A stretch of DNA of 17,529 nucleotides from Chryseosolibacter sp966080355 (GTDB lineage: Bacteria; Bacteroidota; Bacteroidia; Cytophagales; Cyclobacteriaceae). Position numbers and translations under genes: made by a program. The stretch is taken from positions 1-17,529 of the forward strand of contig CBHROW010000071.1 in the NCBI GenBank assembly GCA_966080355.1. The letters run 5' to 3'. The notes beneath the pieces are model-generated. The model was not told the origin of the DNA and searched no databases. It saw nothing but the letters and a program-made list of their open reading frames with translations. How positions within the stretch are numbered: position 1 is the stretch's first letter; each line of letters begins with the position of its first letter. Shown here piece after piece: positions 13,491 to 17,529 of the stretch.

Positions 13491-14033
13491 ATGGATCATC
13501 TCAATCTTCCGGAAAAAATTGAAACTGACCGACTGCTACTTCAGCGGCTAAGGTACGAAGATGCGGAAGAAATATTTTTCACTTATGCGAGCAAACCCGA
13601 AGCAACGAAATACCTCGCATGGCCAACACATCGGTCTGTGGATGATACACGCGGCTTCCTTCGATACGCGCATGATGCGTGGAGTCTCGGTCTCGACTAT
13701 TCGTTTTCCATGCGACTCAAATCCAATCATAAACTCATTGGCAGTTTCGGTGTCATCCATGAAAACGGCAAAGTGCAGTTTGGTTACGTGATCACACCAA
13801 CGGAGTGGGGGAACGGATATGCAACTGAAGCATGCCAGGCAATGATGTCATTACTCAAAACATTCCCTTCGCTCTTCAGGATCGGTACATTCGTAGATAC
13901 CGATAACATTCCTTCCATCAACGTATTGAAAAAAAGCGGGCTTGTTGAAGAAGCGCGACTGTCGAAGTGGTGTCGCTTTGTCAACCAGAACGATCAGCCT
14001 AAGGATTGCCTGCTGTTTCGCCTTCCCTTATGA
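13491..14033 (+). CDS. GNAT-family N-acetyltransferase (RimJ/RimL-like)
   Basis: 180-residue acetyl-CoA-dependent acetyltransferase. It opens with the typical KIETDRLLLQRLRYEDAEEIF, continues with the central strands (KLIGSFGVIHENGKVQFGYVITPTEWGNGYATEAC, where GNGYATEA is the acetyl-CoA pyrophosphate loop) and ends with VDTDNIPSINVLKKSGLVEEARL, the usual C-terminal helix and strand. The pattern is closest to the RimJ/RimL type that acetylates ribosomal protein N-termini, but related enzymes use many amines or small molecules, so the substrate is unknown. The frame is open upstream to an ATG at 13443, but those 16 residues (MMYNIALFWHCLLSLI) do not belong to the family; ATG at 13491 is chosen. 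It is divergent from the small gene ending at 13230. Confidence 0.88.
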   Translation: MDHLNLPEKIETDRLLLQRLRYEDAEEIFFTYASKPEATKYLAWPTHRSVDDTRGFLRYAHDAWSLGLDYSFSMRLKSNHKLIGSFGVIHENGKVQFGYVITPTEWGNGYATEACQAMMSLLKTFPSLFRIGTFVDTDNIPSINVLKKSGLVEEARLSKWCRFVNQNDQPKDCLLFRLPL

Positions 14034-14111
14034 ATATGGAGGAATAAATTCCAAAACGAGTCGCCTTAACCTTTAGACCCGAGGGCAACGAACAAAAGAG
14101 ATTGAACAGGC

Positions 14112-14130
14112 GTCTTGCGCGACTTTTTTT
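14112..14130 (+). terminator. Possible intrinsic terminator after the acetyltransferase gene
   Basis: A G/C-rich stretch GTCTTGCGCGAC is followed by seven T. The local stem is only 3 bp, but AGTCGC near 14060 could pair with GCGACT at the T-run for 6 bp across a long loop. The rest of 14034-14168 holds nothing recognisable. Confidence 0.3.
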
Positions 14131-14168
14131 AAATACGCATGAACTAAGAGCGCAATGCGGTGAAAGCT

Positions 14169-14663
14169 TCAGACTTCACCGACCTCCATGGGAATGAGAA
14201 CTTTTCGGGGCGTGGTTCTTTCTGCGATATGCTTACTATCCTCTTTACGCACTTTGAGATCAAGCAAATCGGCCCATGCGTTCAAATATGCAATTACATC
14301 TGCTTTCACGTTGTGCTTCAAATTACGTTGATGCTCGGGCAAAGATCGAAGAACCTCTGGTGAAGAAAGGCGCTCAAGATTTTTCAAATCATCAATATCG
14401 AAGCCCGCATCCAGAAGGGTGCTGATCATATCGTCCATAAGTAAACCACTCGCTGGACAATAATCATTCAATTGCTCATTCCAATCACCATGTCCCTGCA
14501 TCGCCCTTCGGTGAATCTCATCCTTGCTGAACCTGGTGATCTCTTGAACCAGAAATCCACAGTTGCAGGCACCCATGTGTCCCCATTGATAAGCTGAACT
14601 CCCACTCATATTTTTCGCAGTTTTCTTCAGCGTTTGAATCAATGCTTGTGTTGCGTTAGCCAT
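14169..14663 (-). CDS. Conserved-looking protein of unknown function with a Cys pair
   Basis: 164-residue soluble protein, read leftward, starting MANATQALIQTLKKTAKNM; an ATG five codons earlier (14678) is less likely. No signal peptide or membrane span. Notable are SSAYQWGHMGACNCGFLVQEITR (two Cys in GACNCG, residues about 32-37), the nearby acidic and His-containing FSKDEIHRRAMQGHGDWNEQLNDYC, and a C-terminal helical part (LKHNVKADVIAYLNAWADLLDLK). The compact Cys/His spacing could bind a metal, but that is a guess. I associate the overall shape with uncharacterised Bacteroidota proteins without a named family. It converges on the acetyltransferase gene. Confidence 0.7.
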   Translation of the reverse strand: MANATQALIQTLKKTAKNMSGSSAYQWGHMGACNCGFLVQEITRFSKDEIHRRAMQGHGDWNEQLNDYCPASGLLMDDMISTLLDAGFDIDDLKNLERLSSPEVLRSLPEHQRNLKHNVKADVIAYLNAWADLLDLKVRKEDSKHIAERTTPRKVLIPMEVGEV

Positions 14664-14812
14664 ATTGTAATAGAACAAATCGCATCTAATTTAGTTTCTT
14701 TTGATCTCACATTGGGAATTGGCGGCAAATCCAATATTGCGAAACTCAGTGGAATGCAAGGTTTTTGAGATTGGTACGAGATTCGAACTGGCAGATCAAA
14801 CGATCTATCGAA

Positions 14813-15148
14813 ATGAAAAATGCCTGGCTTATCGGCCTTTACACGGTTGAGCTCGATGCGCGGATCAACGATCTCGGATATCGGCTCGAAAATGTATTCG
14901 CGGATATTGACTCCGTTGTTGCCGGAGACTCGGCACCCGAACTTATTGTGTTATCTGAGGTGCCCGATACAGAAGGCGCTGATCTACCGAAAGTAAGCGA
15001 ACAATTTCCTCAATCCTTGATCATTAGCCTTCCCGTCAACCGATTTTTTCTCGATCAGCTTCCGCTGGGCGGTGAACGTTCAGCCAAACGATCGGTAGCA
15101 CGACTCACACAATTGATCCAGGGACATGCGTGCCGGTGGGATAACTGA
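14813..15148 (+). CDS. Small protein of unknown function
   Basis: 111-residue frame. The start MKNAWLIGLYTVELDARINDLGYRLENVF at 14813 is preferred over an upstream GTG- or TTG-type start near 14765, whose residues look non-coding. The sequence is acidic and mixed alpha/beta (SAPELIVLSEVPDTEG, QSLIISLPVNRFFLDQL) with a basic end (RSAKRSVARLTQLIQG). No signal peptide, no membrane span and no recognised motif. The gap of about 85 bases to the next gene carries that gene's own promoter, so the two are probably separate transcripts. Confidence 0.55.
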   Translation: MKNAWLIGLYTVELDARINDLGYRLENVFADIDSVVAGDSAPELIVLSEVPDTEGADLPKVSEQFPQSLIISLPVNRFFLDQLPLGGERSAKRSVARLTQLIQGHACRWDN

Positions 15149-15180
15149 ATAGCAGTTTGCGCCATTTTTTTTCTCATCAG

Positions 15181-15211
15181 TTTGTTATGAAACAAGACTT
15201 TACTATAATTG
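15181..15211 (+). promoter_or_regulatory. Promoter of the thx-trp transcript
   Basis: TTTG at 15181-15184 (-33 element) and TATAATTG at 15204-15211 (-7 element, one mismatch from TAnnTTTG) are separated by 19 nt, the expected spacing in Bacteroidota. The start of transcription should be near 15217, giving a leader of about 17 nt before the Thx ATG at 15234. This is the only two-part promoter match I found in the window. Confidence 0.65.
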
Positions 15212-15233
15212 TCCCGTAATCATTTATTTTTCA

Positions 15234-15422
15234 ATGGGACGCGGAGATAAAAAATCAAAAAAAGGAAAGATCACGAAAGGTACTTTCGGCAATTCAAGAA
15301 GGAAGAACGCTATTAAGGCAAGACTGAAGAGAACGGCTTCCCGTTCGGCTTCATCAGCAGCTGCAGCTCCCGCGGCCGCAAAACCAAAGCGAACCAACAC
15401 AAGAAAGAAAGCTGAGGCTTAA
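15234..15422 (+). CDS. 30S ribosomal protein Thx
   Basis: 62-residue, strongly basic protein. The first part, MGRGDKKSKKGKITKGTFGNSRRKN, is the Thx signature; in Thermus this short peptide sits in the head of the 30S subunit and stabilises rRNA packing. The Ala/Lys/Arg-rich tail (SASSAAAAPAAAKPKRTNTRKKAEA) is an extension beyond the classic form of roughly 26 residues, as seen in Bacteroidota members. A good promoter lies upstream. The trp leader peptide starts 5 nt after its stop and no promoter was found between, so thx appears to be the first gene of the transcript that carries the trp attenuator. Confidence 0.88.
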   Translation: MGRGDKKSKKGKITKGTFGNSRRKNAIKARLKRTASRSASSAAAAPAAAKPKRTNTRKKAEA

Positions 15423-15427
15423 TAATA

Positions 15428-15484
15428 ATGGTAAGATTTTCAAACATAGCATGGTGGTGGCATAAGTCGCAAAACGATTTGTGA
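15428..15484 (+). CDS. trpL: trp operon leader peptide with three consecutive Trp codons
   Basis: An 18-residue frame reads MVRFSNIAWWWHKSQNDL. Three TGG codons in a row (15452-15460) are very unlikely by chance in so short a frame placed just before trpE. When charged tRNA-Trp is scarce a ribosome should stall there, leaving the downstream arm 15480-15489 free. When Trp is ample it should reach the TGA at 15482-15484, which lies inside that arm, and cover it. The peptide needs no activity of its own. It starts 5 nt after the Thx stop, so ribosomes finishing thx may also feed it. Confidence 0.85.
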   Translation: MVRFSNIAWWWHKSQNDL

Positions 15485-15531
15485 ACAGCCTTGTTATAAC
15501 TTTAATATAGCCCGAAGGCCTGCTGTTCACA
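15480..15531 (+). promoter_or_regulatory. Antiterminator of the trp attenuator
   Basis: TGTGAACAGC at 15480-15489 is perfectly complementary to GCTGTTCACA at 15522-15531 (10 bp). The adjoining CTT (15490-15492) can add AAG (15515-15517) across a bulge. The 3' arm overlaps the upper stem and loop of the terminator, so the two structures should exclude each other. Confidence 0.75.
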
Positions 15532-15549
15532 GCAGGCCTTCGTGTTTTT
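15513..15549 (+). terminator. Intrinsic terminator (attenuator) before trpE
   Basis: A 13-bp perfect stem (15513-15525 with 15530-15542, CGAAGGCCTGCTG and its complement) has a 4-nt TTCA loop and is followed by TGTTTTT. It ends right at the first possible ATG upstream of trpE. It should stop transcription when the leader peptide is translated to its end, and it would also end thx transcripts. Confidence 0.92.
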
Positions 15550-15576
15550 ATGGGCATTTTGAATTCGAATTACACA

Positions 15577-16983
15577 ATGAACTATCAACTTGTTACACGA
15601 TCGAAAAAGCTCTTGGCGGACACGCTCACGCCAGTGAACATTTATTTGAAGCTTCGCGATGTTTACGCGGGAAGCATTTTGCTGGAAAGCTCCGACTACC
15701 ATGGCCATGAAAACAGCTTGTCGTTCATTTGCTTCAATCCGATCGCAAGCGTCCAGGTCCGAAACCGTTTTGTAGAGGCGCGCTACCCTGACGGTAAAAC
15801 ATTTACACAACTCCTTCCGAGCTCAGCAAACCTTGTCGATGCCCTCGATGATTTTAAAAATTCTTTTGAAGTGGTTGAGGCTCCTCAAACGAAGTACGTT
15901 AACTGCGGACTCTTCGGATACATGGCGTACGATTCGGTTGAATATTTTGAAGATATCGAACTAAACAAATCGTCATGCCCGATACCGGAAATAACGTACA
16001 AACTCTACCAATATGTAATTGTAGTCGACCATTTTTCGAATGAGCTGAGTTTGTTTCAGCATACGCTTAAAGATTCCGGGCGGGCTGAAGACGAATTTAA
16101 TAAGATCGAACAGATCATCTTCAGCAACCGGTTTTCTACATACAAGTTTTCTTTGGTGAATGGCGAAGAGTCCAATTTTTCAGATGAAGCGTTCAAGCAG
16201 GTAATTGAAAAAGGAAAAGAGGATTGCTTCCGCGGAGACGTTTTCCAGGTCGTGCTTTCGCGAAGATTCACGTCAACCTTCAAGGGCGATGAGTTCAATG
16301 TTTACAGGGCACTCCGCTCGATCAACCCATCTCCCTACCTGTTTTATTTCGACTATGGAAGCTTCAAGCTTTTCGGATCGTCACCAGAGGCGCAGTTGCA
16401 AGTGAATAATAATCATGCACATATCTTTCCGATAGCGGGTACGTTTCGAAGGTCGGGCAACGACCAGGAGGATGCGGAAATTGCAAATCGCCTTGCTGCA
16501 GATGAAAAGGAAAACGCAGAACATGTGATGTTGGTCGATCTGGCCCGCAATGACATGAGCCGCAATGCCGATCATGTGACCGTGGAAGTTTTCAAGGAGA
16601 TCCAATATTATTCACATGTGATCCACTTGGTATCGAAAGTCACAGGAACTGTAAAGAAAGATTCATCCGTGCTCCGGATGGCAGCCGATACATTTCCGGC
16701 TGGCACGTTGTCTGGCGCACCCAAACATATGGCGTTGAACCTGATCAACACATATGAAAACATAAATCGCAGTTGTTACGGGGGTGCTATAGGATTGCTC
16801 GGGTTCAACAACTCGTTCTCTCCCGCTCTTATGATCCGCACATTTCTCAGTCTTGGCAATAAGCTGATCTATCAGGCGGGCGCTGGTGTTGTGGCAAAAT
16901 CCAATGCTGACAGCGAGTTGCAGGAAGTGAACAATAAATTGACTGCGTTGCGAAAGGCAGTGCTGATGGCAGAAAAAATATGA
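15577..16983 (+). CDS. trpE: Anthranilate synthase component I
   Basis: 468-residue chorismate-using enzyme that, with TrpG, makes anthranilate, the first committed step of tryptophan synthesis. The N-terminal LLESSDYHGHENS carries the LLES element used for Trp feedback binding. The C-terminal chorismate-binding half shows DVFQVVLSRRF, GSSPEAQLQV, PIAGTFRRSGND, DEKENAEHVMLVDLARNDMSR, TFPAGTLSGAPKHMA and the final YQAGAGVVAKSNADSELQEVNNKLTALRKAV. The LLES motif and the adjacent trpG favour TrpE over PabB or a salicylate synthase. The start at 15577 (MNYQLVTRSKKLLADTLTPVNIYLKLRD) fits the family; an in-frame ATG at 15550 abuts the terminator U-run and is less likely. It lies behind the attenuator, and its stop overlaps trpG (ATGA). 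Confidence 0.93.
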   Translation: MNYQLVTRSKKLLADTLTPVNIYLKLRDVYAGSILLESSDYHGHENSLSFICFNPIASVQVRNRFVEARYPDGKTFTQLLPSSANLVDALDDFKNSFEVVEAPQTKYVNCGLFGYMAYDSVEYFEDIELNKSSCPIPEITYKLYQYVIVVDHFSNELSLFQHTLKDSGRAEDEFNKIEQIIFSNRFSTYKFSLVNGEESNFSDEAFKQVIEKGKEDCFRGDVFQVVLSRRFTSTFKGDEFNVYRALRSINPSPYLFYFDYGSFKLFGSSPEAQLQVNNNHAHIFPIAGTFRRSGNDQEDAEIANRLAADEKENAEHVMLVDLARNDMSRNADHVTVEVFKEIQYYSHVIHLVSKVTGTVKKDSSVLRMAADTFPAGTLSGAPKHMALNLINTYENINRSCYGGAIGLLGFNNSFSPALMIRTFLSLGNKLIYQAGAGVVAKSNADSELQEVNNKLTALRKAVLMAEKI

Positions 16984-17529
16984 TGACAGATATGAAAATA
17001 CTGGTTCTCGATAACTACGATTCATTTACATACAATCTCGTGCACATTATTCGGGCCCTAGGCTTTCCGATGGATATTCATCGTAATGACAAGATCGATC
17101 TCGATGAAGTGAAAAAATACGACAAGATATTGTTGTCGCCAGGCCCCGGAATTCCTGATGAAGCAGGGATCATGAAGTCGGTGATCAAAACATATGGACC
17201 TTCAAAAAGTATCCTTGGAGTGTGCCTGGGTCATCAGGGTATCGGTGAAGTGTATGGTGCAAAGCTGTTTAATATTCCAAGGGTACTGCACGGGGTCACG
17301 AGCACAACAGAGATAAAAGACGAAAGCGAATACCTGTTCAAAGGCGTGTCGCCAAAGTTTCAGGCAACGCATTATCATTCGTGGGCTATCGTTCCAGATT
17401 CGATCAATGGAGATTTGAACGTCACAGCGGTGAATGAAGAAGGGCGGGTGATGGCGATCAGTCACAAAAGATTCGATGTTCGCGGAGTCCAGTTTCAACC
17501 GGAGTCGATCATGACACCCGAGGGCCCCA
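16980..17529 (+). CDS. trpG: Anthranilate synthase component II, glutamine amidotransferase (3' partial)
   Basis: Class I glutamine amidotransferase that supplies ammonia to TrpE. It starts with ATG at 16980 or one of two following ATGs (16983, 16992; the last gives the family-like MKILVLDNYDSFTYNLVHI) and runs off the window after about 183 codons, near its expected end. Features: LLSPGPGIPDEAG, the nucleophile Cys in ILGVCLGHQGIGE, HYHSW, and the final VQFQPESIMTPEG. In this family the last motif is normally QFHPES, where His and Glu complete the catalytic triad; here the codon at that place is CAA (Gln). The oxyanion and Cys motifs are intact. A real change would be expected to impair glutamine use and leave TrpE dependent on free ammonia; a base error (CAA for CAT or CAC) is the simple alternative. 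Confidence 0.93.
   Translation, partial: MMTDMKILVLDNYDSFTYNLVHIIRALGFPMDIHRNDKIDLDEVKKYDKILLSPGPGIPDEAGIMKSVIKTYGPSKSILGVCLGHQGIGEVYGAKLFNIPRVLHGVTSTTEIKDESEYLFKGVSPKFQATHYHSWAIVPDSINGDLNVTAVNEEGRVMAISHKRFDVRGVQFQPESIMTPEGP

Noticed and set aside
15550..15576. In-frame ATG at 15550 as the trpE start
   Set aside because: It abuts the terminator U-run, adds residues (MGILNSNYT) not typical of TrpE, and the ATG at 15577 gives the family-like MNYQLVTRSKKLLADTLTPV.
1..17529. CRISPR arrays, tRNAs, insertion sequences, integrases
   Set aside because: No spaced direct repeats, no tRNA-like cloverleaf noticed, and no transposase or recombinase motifs in any long frame. This was an eye scan, so a tRNA search would be the deciding check.

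Overview
The window looks like chromosomal DNA of a Bacteroidota bacterium, most likely a Cytophagales-type free-living or gliding lineage. The reasons are type IX secretion (T9SS) cargo with type B (gliding-motility-associated) C-terminal signals next to PorP/SprF-family proteins, Bacteroidota-style promoters (TAnnTTTG -7 boxes), little use of Shine-Dalgarno sites, a Bacteroidota-type Thx ribosomal protein, and a TrpE of the bacteroidetal form. The assignment is inference from protein features; no database search was run.

Layout. (1) 1-8578: two tandem, paralogous two-gene modules, each a large secreted PKD-type protein with a type B T9SS signal followed, with overlapping stop and start codons, by a PorP/SprF-like outer-membrane protein. 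The upstream module (107-3713) is broken by three apparent frameshifts; the downstream module (3864-8578) is intact. (2) 8799-10205: tRNA CCA-adding enzyme, with a perfect -7 box so close to its ATG that the mRNA is probably leaderless. (3) 10365-11443: ECF-type sigma factor overlapping a single-pass membrane partner that may be its regulator. (4) 11511-13107, minus strand: FtsE-like ABC ATPase, a TalC/FSA-type transaldolase, and the small SRP RNA, the last two each with a recognisable -7 box. (5) 13127-15148: AT-rich heptamer repeats, a small hypothetical gene, a GNAT acetyltransferase and two unrecognised genes. (6) 15181-17529: 30S protein Thx, then a short leader peptide with three consecutive Trp codons, a strong intrinsic terminator and an overlapping antiterminator, then trpE and trpG (trpG runs off the window).

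The most interesting element is 15428-15549, which has every part of a classical ribosome-mediated trp attenuator: leader peptide MVRFSNIAWWWHKSQNDL, a stop codon inside the antiterminator arm, 10 bp of perfect antiterminator pairing, and a 13-bp terminator with a U-tract ending just before trpE. It begins 5 nt after the thx stop codon with no promoter visible in between, so thx and trp appear to share a transcript. Other points to check are the frameshift cluster at the window start, a Gln in place of the expected catalytic His in TrpG, and an AT-rich repeat found in two intergenic regions.
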